64,000 nucleotides of DNA from Clavibacter sp. A6099 (lineage in GTDB: Bacteria; Actinomycetota; Actinomycetes; Actinomycetales; Microbacteriaceae): positions 1,302,001 to 1,366,000 of the forward strand of contig NZ_CP083439.1 of assembly GCF_021919125.1 (NCBI RefSeq), written 5' to 3'. The notes beneath the pieces are model-generated. The model searched no databases. It was given only the letters and a program-made list of their open reading frames with translations, and was not told the DNA's origin. The position numbers and the translations under genes were made by a program. Within the stretch, counting starts at the first letter, position 1. Every line of letters begins with the position of its first letter. Positions 41,339 to 49,373 of the stretch are shown piece after piece.

Positions 41339-42330
41339 GCGGCGGATCCGTCGGCCGGCACGGGCTCATCGGCCGGCACGGGCTCCTCGTCGGGCAGGCG
41401 CAGCGGCGGCACCGCGGCCTCGATGTCGGCACGGCGGGGCTCGAGCCACGGCGGGAGGCGGAGGCTGCGGCCGAGCTCGAGCAGCGGCTCGTCGATGTCG
41501 AAACCGGGGGTGTCCGTCGCGATCTCGAACAGCACGCCGCCGGGCTCGCGGAAGTAGATGGAGGTGAAGTACTGCCGGTCGAGGATCTGCGTGACCTGGT
41601 GCCCGCGATCCACCAGCTCGTCGCGCCACGCCTGCTGCTCGACGCGTCCGGGCACGCGGAACGCCACGTGGTGCACGGTGCCGCCCGCGGTGAGGCCCTG
41701 CTGCGCGCCGGGGTCGGCGACGAGGTCGACGATCGCGCCGGGCCCGCCGTCACCCGCGGCGAAGCGGAAGCGGCCGTCGCGCTCGTCCACGAGTCGGAGC
41801 CCGAGGTCGTCGGTGAGGACGGACGCCGTGCCGGCGGGATCCCGCACGGTGAGCACCGAGGAGTGCTGGCCGCGGATCGCGTGCTCCGCGGGGACGTCGG
41901 CCGAGTCCCACGGCGCGCGCGGGTCGTCGACGGAAGAGGCCACGAGGTCGATCTGCAGCCCGTCGGGGTCCCGGAGCGAGAGGCGCTCCTCCTCGGATCC
42001 GGTCGACGAGATCGACGAGGCGACGCCGACCTGGCGCAGGTGCTCGGCCCACCAGCCGAGGCTCCCCGCGGGCACGGAGAACGCGGTCGTCGTGGACTGG
42101 CCCGCGCCGACGCGGCCCGCGGGCACGCCCTTCCACGGGAAGAAGGTGAGGAGGGATCCGGGCCGGCCCTCGGTGTCGCCGTAGTACAGGTGGTAGCTGC
42201 CGGGACTGTCGAAGTTGACGGTGCGCTTGACGAGCCGGAGGCCCATCGCGCGCACGTAGAAGTCGACGTTTCGCTGCGGGTCGCCGCCGATGGCGGTGAC
42301 GTGGTGCAGTCCCTGGGTGCTGGCGGTCAT
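41335..42330 (-). CDS. MhqO-like VOC-family ring-cleaving dioxygenase
   Basis: 331 residues from ATG 42330 with an AAGGAG SD. Two tandem VOC modules with the metal ligands visible: LHHVTAIGGDPQRNVDFYVRAMG and later TVHHVAFRVPGR, plus RQYFTSIYFREPGGVLFEIATD. The C-terminal DEPVPADEPVPADGSAA is a short repeat. First gene of the pair with the esterase. A 16-bp palindrome lies upstream. Confidence 0.9.
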   Translation of the reverse strand: MTASTQGLHHVTAIGGDPQRNVDFYVRAMGLRLVKRTVNFDSPGSYHLYYGDTEGRPGSLLTFFPWKGVPAGRVGAGQSTTTAFSVPAGSLGWWAEHLRQVGVASSISSTGSEEERLSLRDPDGLQIDLVASSVDDPRAPWDSADVPAEHAIRGQHSSVLTVRDPAGTASVLTDDLGLRLVDERDGRFRFAAGDGGPGAIVDLVADPGAQQGLTAGGTVHHVAFRVPGRVEQQAWRDELVDRGHQVTQILDRQYFTSIYFREPGGVLFEIATDTPGFDIDEPLLELGRSLRLPPWLEPRRADIEAAVPPLRLPDEEPVPADEPVPADGSAA

Positions 42331-42366
42331 GAGGCGCTCCTTACGCGCGGCCCGGTCGGGCCATGT

Positions 42367-42382
42367 CCATGCAAACGCATGG
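42367..42382. promoter_or_regulatory. Palindrome CCATGC-AAAC-GCATGG upstream of the mhqO/mhqD-like pair
   Basis: A 6-4-6 inverted repeat 37-52 nt before the MhqO-like start, in the 128-bp gap after the Ltp gene. A second short inverted repeat (GGCCCG/CGGGCC, 42349-42362) follows towards the gene. It is a candidate repressor site. It does not match the Bacillus MhqR operator as I remember it. Confidence 0.4.
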
Positions 42383-42410
42383 GAAGGCGGATCATTCCCG
42401 CGGAGACGAG

Positions 42411-42444
42411 GGAGGGGAGGTGGCGCCGCCGCCGCCTCCCCTCC
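42411..42444 (-). terminator. Hairpin terminator after the Ltp-domain gene
   Basis: A 10-bp stem (GGAGGGGAGG with CCTCCCCTCC) and 14-nt loop, 15 nt past the stop at 42459 on the minus strand. Confidence 0.6.
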
Positions 42445-42458
42445 TGCGCGATCACGCG

Positions 42459-43262
42459 TCAGTCGTCGAGGTGCGCGATGGCGTAGTCCGCTTCCTCCGC
42501 GGTGAACCTCTCGCCGTACTCGCTCGTGAGCTGGTCGCGGATCGCGGCGGGCGACATGGCCGCCATCTCGCGGTAGGTCCTCGCCTTGCCGAGCGCGTTC
42601 GCGTTCCAATCGGCCTGCACGTTGTCGACCGCGTACTGCGCGGCCTCCGGCGTGAACTTCTCGCCGTACTCGCTCGTGAGCTGGTCGTAGAGGGCGGCCT
42701 TGCTCATGTCGAGGCCGTTGGCGTACGTCTCGGCCTTGATGAGCGCGGTCGCGCTCTCGGCCGGGACGGCGGGCGCTGCGGGCTCGGCGGCGGCTGCGGT
42801 CGACTCTTCGGCGACGGGCTCGGTCACCTCGGGCGTCGGGGTGGGCAGAGCCTCCGCCTCGGCGGACGACTCGACGACCTCGGCGGTGCCCGTGGACGTG
42901 CTCGTGGTGCTGAAGGCGGCCGCGAACACGATCGTGACGATCAGCGACGTGACAGCCGCCACGGCGCCGAGCGACAGGCCGGTGATCGCCATGCCCTTGC
43001 TCTGGCCCCGGCGGAGAGCGAGGATCCCGAGCACGACCGCTGCGGCACCGATGATGAGCCCCACCACGGGCGCGAGACCGGAGAGGAACGCGACGATGCC
43101 GACCACCAGGGCGGCGATGGCGAGGCCCTTCGGCGTGACGCCGTAGGGCGGCGGAGGGGTCATGGTGGTCGTGCCGGCTGGTGCCGGCGGGCCATAGGGG
43201 CTGGGAGGCGGCGGCTGGTGCGGGTCCGGGGACGGGTGTCCCGGCTGCTCGGGTGAGGTCAT
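42459..43262 (-). CDS. DUF4190 membrane protein with two Ltp (host-surface lipoprotein-like) repeats
   Basis: 267 residues. A Pro-rich start (PHPSPDPHQPPPPSPYGPP-type) precedes DUF4190 with two hydrophobic helices (KGLAIAALVVGIVAFLSGL and GMAITGLSLGAVAAVTSLIV). An acidic TPTPE linker leads to two 44-residue Ltp repeats sharing LYDQLTSEYGEKFTPEAA and IRDQLTSEYGERFTAEEA. Ltp repeats were first known from a phage TP-J34 lipoprotein that blocks superinfecting phage DNA entry. There is no lipobox here; the anchor is the DUF4190 helices. Confidence 0.85.
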   Translation of the reverse strand: MTSPEQPGHPSPDPHQPPPPSPYGPPAPAGTTTMTPPPPYGVTPKGLAIAALVVGIVAFLSGLAPVVGLIIGAAAVVLGILALRRGQSKGMAITGLSLGAVAAVTSLIVTIVFAAAFSTTSTSTGTAEVVESSAEAEALPTPTPEVTEPVAEESTAAAAEPAAPAVPAESATALIKAETYANGLDMSKAALYDQLTSEYGEKFTPEAAQYAVDNVQADWNANALGKARTYREMAAMSPAAIRDQLTSEYGERFTAEEADYAIAHLDD

Positions 43263-43339
43263 GCCGGAAGCCTCGCAGCGCGGAGGGCTCCCTCCGGCTC
43301 GATCGGCCGACTGGCGCACCCCCACTTCGCGGGTGCGCC

Positions 43340-43810
43340 TCAGCGGCGCGGGGACGCGCGATCCTCGCGCCGCAGCGTCAGGGCGTCGAGGGTCGGCCGC
43401 CGGTCGAGGAGGCGGCGGAGGGCCGTGATCGCGCCCTGCATCGCGTCGTCGTCGAGCGAGTCCGTGATCGCGTCGTGCACCGCTGCCTCGGCGGCGCGCA
43501 CGTCCGCCACCCGGCGCGACCCCTCCGCGGTGAGGCGGAGGACGACGCTGCGTCGGCTGCGCGGATCCGGGTCGCGGTGCACGAGGCCCTGCCGCACGAG
43601 CGCGTCGACGAGTCGGCTGGGCGACCCGGTCTCGCAGACGAGCCGGGCGCCGAGGCCGACCAGGCTGATCCCGGGCGCCTCGGCCAGCACGACCACGGCC
43701 TCCGCCTGCGCGGGCGTCAGGCCGGTGGGTGCGAGCGCCGACGCGTACGCGCGGGCGCCCTCGCGCTGCGCCCCGAGGATCAGGTAGCGGAGCTCCTCGG
43801 CCGGGCTCAC
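43340..43810 (-). CDS. MarR family transcriptional regulator
   Basis: 156 residues from GTG 43810, overlapping the stop of the upstream hydrolase (GTGA). Winged helix: GLTPAQAEAVVVLAEAPGIS, SLVGLGARLVCETGSPSRLVD and DPDPRSRRSVVLRLTAEGSR. One Cys (in LVCETG) lies in the recognition region and could be redox-sensitive. Likely regulates its own operon with the hydrolase. Confidence 0.9.
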   Translation of the reverse strand: MSPAEELRYLILGAQREGARAYASALAPTGLTPAQAEAVVVLAEAPGISLVGLGARLVCETGSPSRLVDALVRQGLVHRDPDPRSRRSVVLRLTAEGSRRVADVRAAEAAVHDAITDSLDDDAMQGAITALRRLLDRRPTLDALTLRREDRASPRR

Positions 43811-44571
43811 GCGGCGCCCGCCGCCATGCTGATCCCGACCTCGGTCCGCACGAACCCGTCCACGGCATCCGCGTACTCGTCGGGATGCGTGAAGCGGAGC
43901 ATGTGGCCCGTGCCGGGGATCACCAGCTCGCGGGCGTGCGGCAGCCCGTCGCGGAGCGCGGCGGCCGCGGCCGGGCCGACGGGCTGGTCGTCCTCCGGCG
44001 TGAGGAGCAGCGTCGGCACGTCGACCCGGTGCAGACGCGCGCGGACGTCGAACCCGACGACCGCGCCGACCCGGTTCGCGTAGGCGTCGGCGGGCGTGTG
44101 GACGCGGAACAGCTCCCGGTAGTCGCGGCGCGTCAGCGGGGTGGGGGCGTCCGCGTCGAAGCGCGACGCGAGCTGCGCCGCGTGGAAGCGGAGCACGCCC
44201 TGTTCGTAGAGAGCGCGCGGGACGTGCCGGGCGAGGGAGGCGGCCCGCGTCTTCCACGCGGGCGTCGGATCCGCCGCGAAGCCGCCCGAGAGCACGAGCC
44301 CGGCGAGTCCCGCCGGGCGACGGAGCGCCAGCGCCAGGCTCACGACCGCGCCGAAGGAGTCGCCCACGAGCACGTACCGCGGGAGGTCGCGCACCAAGTC
44401 CTCGACGGCGTCGGCCGCCTCCTCGACCGAGCGCGCGTCGTCGGGCAGGGCGAGGGTGCGGAGCGGGTACGCGGCCAGCGCCCGCAGGGGACCGAAGTCC
44501 CACGGCGCTCCCGAGAAGCAGGGCACGCCGACGAGAGCGGGGAGAACCGATGACACGTCGATAGATGACAT
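43807..44571 (-). CDS. Alpha/beta hydrolase
   Basis: 254 residues: nucleophile VLVGDSFGAVV, acid residue in LLLTPEDDQPVG, and histidine in IPGTGHMLRFTHP. Resembles haloperoxidase/esterase-like hydrolases. First gene of a two-gene operon with the MarR regulator. Leaderless: TAGACT is 6 nt before the ATG. Confidence 0.87.
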   Translation of the reverse strand: MSSIDVSSVLPALVGVPCFSGAPWDFGPLRALAAYPLRTLALPDDARSVEEAADAVEDLVRDLPRYVLVGDSFGAVVSLALALRRPAGLAGLVLSGGFAADPTPAWKTRAASLARHVPRALYEQGVLRFHAAQLASRFDADAPTPLTRRDYRELFRVHTPADAYANRVGAVVGFDVRARLHRVDVPTLLLTPEDDQPVGPAAAAALRDGLPHARELVIPGTGHMLRFTHPDEYADAVDGFVRTEVGISMAAGAA

Positions 44572-44577
44572 GGCATG

Positions 44578-44583
44578 AGTCTA
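44578..44583 (-). promoter_or_regulatory. -10 element TAGACT, leaderless hydrolase-MarR operon
   Basis: Minus-strand TAGACT, 6 nt before the ATG at 44571. No SD is present. Confidence 0.5.
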
Positions 44584-44694
44584 CGGATGGATCGCGGGCC
44601 GGTCGAGCCGGGCTCCGTCCTCGCCCGGGGGACGGATCGGGGAGCACGTGCGCGTGGCCTTCCGCCGCGGATCGGCGCGGGCCAGCATGAGCGC

Positions 44695-45048
44695 ATGGGA
44701 CGCATCCTCGGCATCGGCGGTCTGCTCTTCCGCGCGTACGACCCCGTCGCGCTCGCCGCGTGGTACCGGGACGTCCTCGGGCTCGACCTCGACGCTGAGG
44801 GCGTGTGGCAGCAGGAGGCGGGCCCCACCGTCGTCGCGGCCGCGGCGCGCACGGCGCCGCCGTCGGGGGCGCCGGACCAGCGGCTGATGCTGGACCTCCG
44901 CGTGAGCGACCTGGAGGGCCTCGTCGCGCGCCTCGCCGCGGCCGGCGCGGAGGTCGCGCCCGGCATCGAGGACATGCCCGGCGTCGGACGCTTCTCCTGG
45001 GTGACGGATCCCGAGGGCTCCCGGATAGAGCTGTGGGAGCCGAGCTGA
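44695..45048 (+). CDS. VOC (glyoxalase/bleomycin resistance) family protein
   Basis: 117 residues from ATG 44695; an upstream ATG (44575) would overlap the divergent operon's start. A single VOC module: ILGIGGLLFRAYDPVALAAWYRDVLGLDL, then DLRVSDLEGLVARLAAAGAEV and FSWVTDPEGSRIELWEP. The first metal ligand position of the standard fold reads Gly/Leu-Phe rather than His, so metal binding is uncertain. Substrate unknown. Confidence 0.85.
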   Translation: MGRILGIGGLLFRAYDPVALAAWYRDVLGLDLDAEGVWQQEAGPTVVAAAARTAPPSGAPDQRLMLDLRVSDLEGLVARLAAAGAEVAPGIEDMPGVGRFSWVTDPEGSRIELWEPS

Positions 45049-45070
45049 CGGCAGTCCCGCCGCGGCGCGC

Positions 45071-45511
45071 TCAGCCGCCGACGGCCCGCCGCACCAGCTC
45101 CGCCACGCGCTCCTCGTTCGCGGGATCCACCGCGGTCAGCGCGTACGAGGTCGGCCACATGGTGCCCTCGTCGAGCTGCGCCGGATCCTGGAAGCCGAGC
45201 GTCGAGTACCGCGTGCCGAACTTCGAGCCCGGCTGGAAGAACACGACGGGCTTGCCGTCGGCGTCCGCGTAGGCCGGGAAGCCGTACCAGGTCTTGGGCG
45301 CCAGGTCGGGCGCGTGCTCGAGCACGATGCCGTGCAGCCACTCGGCGATCGCGCGCTCCTCGGGCGGCATCGCGGCGAACGCGTCGAGCACGCCCTGCAG
45401 CGCGGCGGCCTGCTTGTCGGCGGCCTTCTGCAGCTTGGCCTCCTCGCGCAGCTCGCGGGCGCGCTGCTTCATCGCGTCGCGCTCGTCCTTGGAGAATCCG
45501 CTGTCCGTCAT
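45071..45511 (-). CDS. DUF1801 family protein
   Basis: 146 residues. N-terminal charged helical segment (KDERDAMKQRARELREEAKLQ), then the DUF1801 core LAPKTWYGFPAYADADGKPVVFFQPGSKFGTRYSTLGF. DUF1801 (YdhG-like) proteins are small cytosolic proteins with one member described as an iron chaperone; role here unknown. SD gaggga upstream. Confidence 0.85.
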   Translation of the reverse strand: MTDSGFSKDERDAMKQRARELREEAKLQKAADKQAAALQGVLDAFAAMPPEERAIAEWLHGIVLEHAPDLAPKTWYGFPAYADADGKPVVFFQPGSKFGTRYSTLGFQDPAQLDEGTMWPTSYALTAVDPANEERVAELVRRAVGG

Positions 45512-45604
45512 GTCCGCTCCCTCGCGTGGTGGTGTGCCTGGAGCGTGACAGGCGCCGGGGGAGCCGACAAGCGCGCCGCGGATCTGCACCCCGGCCGGAC
45601 GGCG

Positions 45605-45610
45605 TAGCGT
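45605..45610 (+). promoter_or_regulatory. -10 element TAGCGT, leaderless small gene
   Basis: TAGCGT, 6 nt before the ATG at 45617. Confidence 0.5.
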
Positions 45611-45616
45611 CGCACC

Positions 45617-45886
45617 ATGAGCACCCACGAGCAGGACCAGCCCATCATGGACGGCGCCGGCGAGGCCACCGCGGACGAGAAGCGCGCCGGGCTCGCCGAG
45701 CAGGTCGCGTACGACCACCGCGACAGCGGATCCGAGGCGATGGCGGCGGACCTCGAGCGCCGCACCGCCGACGCGGGCCTCGGCGACGGACCCGCGGATC
45801 CCGCCGCGACGCAGGCCACCTCCACCGGCCGCGACGGCGTCGACCGCGAGGCCGACGCCGAGGTCGACGGGCCGCACCCCGCCTGA
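45617..45886 (+). CDS. Small acidic hypothetical protein
   Basis: 89 residues, strongly acidic, rich in Asp, Glu, Ala and Gly, probably disordered (ADAGLGDGPADPAATQATS-like sequence). No cysteine, signal peptide or membrane segment. A leaderless promoter and a strong downstream hairpin support that it is expressed. No family recognised. Confidence 0.6.
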   Translation: MSTHEQDQPIMDGAGEATADEKRAGLAEQVAYDHRDSGSEAMAADLERRTADAGLGDGPADPAATQATSTGRDGVDREADAEVDGPHPA

Positions 45887-45902
45887 TCCACCGACACGCC
45901 CG

Positions 45903-45937
45903 CGAGGAGCCGCCCGGAATGCCCGGGCGGCTCCTCG
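45903..45937 (+). terminator. Hairpin terminator after the small acidic gene
   Basis: A perfect 15-bp stem (45903-45917 with 45923-45937) and AATGC loop, starting 16 nt after the stop codon. Confidence 0.75.
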
Positions 45938-45952
45938 CCGTTGGGGCAGGGG

Positions 45953-47083
45953 ATGACCGAGAACCGAGTGACCCCCGCCCGCACGTCCGCCCCCGCCGCG
46001 TCCCCGCGCTCCGACGGATCCGGCCGCACGGCCCTCGTCGTCGGCGCGACCGGGATCAGCGGATCCGCCCTGGTCGACCAGCTCACCGCCGAGGGCTGGG
46101 ACGTGCTCGCGCTCAGCCGCCGCGCCGGCGCCGACCGCCCGGGCGTCCGCTGGATCAGCGCCGACCTCCGCTCCGCCGCCGACCTCCGCCGCGCGCTCTC
46201 CGGCGAGCAGCCGACCCACGTGTTCTTCACGGCGTGGTCGCGCCAGGCCACCGAGCAGGAGAACATCGACGTCAACGGCGGGATGGTGCGCGACCTCCTG
46301 GCCGCCCTCGACGGCGCGCCCGTCGAGCACGCCGCGCTCGTCACCGGCCTCAAGCACTACCTCGGCCCGTTCGAGGCGTACGGGCAGGGCACGATGCCCG
46401 ACACCCCCTTCCACGAGGAGGAGGAGCGCCTCGAGGCCCCGAACTTCTACTACGCGCAGGAGGACGAGCTCTTCGCCGCGGCCGCGCGCCAGGGCTTCGC
46501 GTGGTCGGTGCACCGCTCGCACACGGTCATCGGGCACGCGGTCGGCAACCAGATGAACATGGGGCTGACCCTCGCGGTCTACGGATCCGTCTGCCGCGAC
46601 CTCGGCCTGCCCTTCGTCTTCCCGGGCAGCGCGACCCAGTGGTCCGGCCTCACCGACGTCACCGACGCGACCGTGCTCGCCGACCAGATGATCTGGGCCT
46701 CCACCCACGAGGCGGGCCGCGACGAGGCGTTCAACGTCGTCAACGGCGACGTCTTCCGCTGGCGCTGGATGTGGCCGCGTCTCGCCGCGTACTTCGGCGT
46801 CGAGCCGGTCGGCTTCCAGGACGCGCCGCGTCCGCTCGAGCAGCAGATGGCCGGCTACGAGGACGAGTGGGCCCGCATCGCGCGCGAGGCCGGGCTCGCG
46901 GAGTCGGATGTGAACCGCATCGCGTCGTGGTGGCACACGGACGCGGACCTCGGTCGCGACATCGAGGTCGTCACTGACATCAGCAAGAGCCGGCTCGCCG
47001 GGTTCCACGCGCATCACCGCACGCTGGACAGCTTCCTCGGGCTGTTCGACCGCTACCGCGCCGAGGGGCTCATCCCGCGCTGA
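45953..47083 (+). CDS. SDR-family oxidoreductase (PRISE / progesterone 5-beta-reductase-like)
   Basis: 376 residues from ATG 45953. Rossmann motif ALVVGATGISGSAL (about 30-43), then THVFFTAWSRQATEQENIDVN, LVTGLKHYLGPF (with the catalytic lysine of the atypical GxKhY site), PNFYYAQED with the tyrosine, and WSVHRSHTVIG. This matches the iridoid synthase/5-beta-reductase-type extended SDRs, which reduce enones with NADPH. Natural substrate unknown. The last 14 bp overlap the convergent DUF418 gene. Confidence 0.87.
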   Translation: MTENRVTPARTSAPAASPRSDGSGRTALVVGATGISGSALVDQLTAEGWDVLALSRRAGADRPGVRWISADLRSAADLRRALSGEQPTHVFFTAWSRQATEQENIDVNGGMVRDLLAALDGAPVEHAALVTGLKHYLGPFEAYGQGTMPDTPFHEEEERLEAPNFYYAQEDELFAAAARQGFAWSVHRSHTVIGHAVGNQMNMGLTLAVYGSVCRDLGLPFVFPGSATQWSGLTDVTDATVLADQMIWASTHEAGRDEAFNVVNGDVFRWRWMWPRLAAYFGVEPVGFQDAPRPLEQQMAGYEDEWARIAREAGLAESDVNRIASWWHTDADLGRDIEVVTDISKSRLAGFHAHHRTLDSFLGLFDRYRAEGLIPR

Positions 47084-48308
47084 CGGGCTGCGCGGGCGTA
47101 CCCGGTCCCGAGGCCGGGCGCCCGTACGCCAGGCGGCGGATCGCCCACTCGGCGGGACCCGCGCGTCCGGCGTGCTCCAGCGCCACGGCCGCCGCGACCG
47201 TGACGAGCCACACTCCGATCGCGATCAGCGCGATGCGGGCGGTCCCCGCGCCGCCGCCGAGGCCGAGCGACCACGGCTCCAGCAGGATCGCGAAGAGCAC
47301 CGACTGGAGCAGGTAGCACGTCATCGAGCGGCGGCCCACGGCGACGAGCGCGCGGATCACCGGGCCGGGCTTCGGATCCCCGCGGCGGGCCCGCGCAGCC
47401 ACCGACCAGCCGACGAGGCCGAGCAGCCCGAGCGCGCCGCCCACCCCGGTCGCGCCGTGCAGCACGCCGAGCAGGTAGAGCGCCACGGGATCCGCGTCGA
47501 TCGCGCCGACGGTCGCGAGCACGAGCGGGAGCGCGCCGAGCACGCTGACGGGCATCCCCACGAGCGCCAGCCCGCGCAGCAGCGGGACGTACGCGGCCGG
47601 GTCCTCGAGCACGCGGCGGCGGCCGAGCAGCATCCCGATCGCGGCGAGCGGGACGAGCGCGCCGACCGTCACGGGCGTCGTGACGACGAGCGCCGTGAGC
47701 GTGACAGCGCGGCTCGCGAGGTCACCGAGGAAGGTGCCGTCGCCGCCGAACAGGGAGCCGGATCCGTCGTCGCCCGTGAGGCCGTCCGCCCCGGCGACGA
47801 CGAGGAACACGATCGCGGGCGCCCACACGAGCACCCGGAACACGCGGTCGCTCGCGCGGTACAGGGCGGCGAGGGCGAGCCCGAGGATCCCGTACGACAG
47901 CAGGATGTCGCCCTCGAACAGCAGCACCACGTGCAGCGCCCCGAACGCCATGAGCCACAGGCTCCGGCGGAGGAGCAGCGCGCGGGCGCGCGGTCCGTCG
48001 ACGCCCGCGGCGGCCTGGCGGCGCAGGATCACCGCGAAGCCGTAGGCGAAGAGCATCGTGAAGAGCGGGAACGCGCGGTTGTCGACGAGCGTGCCCACGA
48101 GCACGTCGGCGACGTGGTCGAGCGCCGTGCCGTCCGTGGGGCGGCCGAGCGGGCCCGTCGGGCGGCCGACGATGAAGTAGACGGAGTTGGCCAGCGCGAT
48201 GCCGAGCAGCGCGATCCCGCGGAGGAGGTCGGGCGCGAGGCTGCGCTCCGCTGCGGACGTCGGGCCGGCGTGGGCGGCGGGCGCGGGGGATCCGGGGAGC
48301 GGGGTCAC
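47070..48308 (-). CDS. DUF418 integral membrane protein
   Basis: 412 residues from GTG 48308. Eight or more hydrophobic helices. Family start LAPDLLRGIALLGIALANS; later FPLFTMLFAYGFAVILRRQ and the C-terminal DUF418 segment GRRSMTCYLLQSVLFAILL. Related to acyltransferase-3-like membrane proteins; function unknown. Divergent from the ABC/two-component operon. Confidence 0.88.
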   Translation of the reverse strand: MTPLPGSPAPAAHAGPTSAAERSLAPDLLRGIALLGIALANSVYFIVGRPTGPLGRPTDGTALDHVADVLVGTLVDNRAFPLFTMLFAYGFAVILRRQAAAGVDGPRARALLLRRSLWLMAFGALHVVLLFEGDILLSYGILGLALAALYRASDRVFRVLVWAPAIVFLVVAGADGLTGDDGSGSLFGGDGTFLGDLASRAVTLTALVVTTPVTVGALVPLAAIGMLLGRRRVLEDPAAYVPLLRGLALVGMPVSVLGALPLVLATVGAIDADPVALYLLGVLHGATGVGGALGLLGLVGWSVAARARRGDPKPGPVIRALVAVGRRSMTCYLLQSVLFAILLEPWSLGLGGGAGTARIALIAIGVWLVTVAAAVALEHAGRAGPAEWAIRRLAYGRPASGPGTPAQPVSAG

Positions 48309-48437
48309 CCGTCCAGCCTGCCCGCCAGGTGATCTGCCCGCCACCGCGCGTCGACGCCCGCATCCACCGATCGGCCGATGCCGCGGATCGACCGCTCGGC
48401 CGTTCCGCTCCCGCCCGGCGCGCGCGAGGCTGGACCC

Positions 48438-49373
48438 ATGACCACAGCAGCCGTCGAGGAGCACGTGAGCGTGCGCGACCTCGAGAAGACCTACGGCACG
48501 ACCACCGCCCTCCGGGGCGTCACCTTCGACATCCACCGCGGCGAGACGTTCGCGCTCCTCGGGCCCAACGGCGCGGGCAAGTCCACGACCATCGAGATCC
48601 TCGAGGGGTACCGGCTCCGCACGGGCGGATCCGCGTCCGTCCTTGGCGTCGACCCCGCGACGGGCGACCGCGCCTGGCGCGCCCGCATCGGCATGGTGCT
48701 CCAGTCGAGCTCCGAGAGCGGCGCGATGACCGTGCGAGAGCAGGTCGCGCACTTCGCCCGGATGTACCCGCGGCCCCGCGACGTCGACGCGACCATCGAG
48801 GCCGTCGGCCTCACCGAGAAGGCCGGCACGCTGCTGCGCGCGCTCTCCGGCGGCCAGCGCCGCCGGGTCGACGTGGCCCTCGGGATCATCGGGCGCCCCG
48901 AGCTGCTCTTCCTCGACGAGCCGACCACGGGCTTCGACCCCGAGGCCCGGCACCGGTTCTGGGACCTCATCCGCGAGCTCAAGGCGGAGGGCACGACCAT
49001 CCTCCTCACCACGCACTACCTCGACGAGGCCGCGCAGCTGGGCGACCGGGCCGCGGTGATCGCGGGCGGGAGCCTGGTCGCGATCGGCCGGCTCGACGAG
49101 ATCGGGGGAGAGGAGGCGCGGATCCCGCGGGTGCTGTGGCGCGACGACGACGGATCCCACGACGAGCGCACCCGGACCCCCGGCGCGTTCGTGTCCCGCC
49201 TGTCCGAGGCGACGCCCGGCGGCGAGCCCCGCGACCTGCGGATCATGCGGCCGAGCCTCGAGGACGTGTACCTCGGGCTGCTCGCGGAGGCCGGCGCCGC
49301 GCCGGCCGTCGCGTCCGCACCCACCGCTGCGACGCCCGCCGCCGCGGCCACCACCGAGGAGGTGGCGGCATGA
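48438..49373 (+). CDS. ABC transporter ATP-binding protein (drug/antibiotic exporter type)
   Basis: 311 residues. Walker A LLGPNGAGKSTT, signature ALSGGQRRRVDVA, Walker B LLFLDEPTTGFDP and the H-loop TTHYLDEA. The 80-residue tail is typical of DrrA-like ATPases. First gene of a four-gene operon in which each stop overlaps or closely precedes the next start. Confidence 0.93.
   Translation: MTTAAVEEHVSVRDLEKTYGTTTALRGVTFDIHRGETFALLGPNGAGKSTTIEILEGYRLRTGGSASVLGVDPATGDRAWRARIGMVLQSSSESGAMTVREQVAHFARMYPRPRDVDATIEAVGLTEKAGTLLRALSGGQRRRVDVALGIIGRPELLFLDEPTTGFDPEARHRFWDLIRELKAEGTTILLTTHYLDEAAQLGDRAAVIAGGSLVAIGRLDEIGGEEARIPRVLWRDDDGSHDERTRTPGAFVSRLSEATPGGEPRDLRIMRPSLEDVYLGLLAEAGAAPAVASAPTAATPAAAATTEEVAA

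Noticed and set aside
42459-43262. Lipoprotein signal in the Ltp-domain protein
   Set aside because: No Leu-x-x-Cys lipobox near the N-terminus; the sequence starts with a Pro-rich cytosolic segment.
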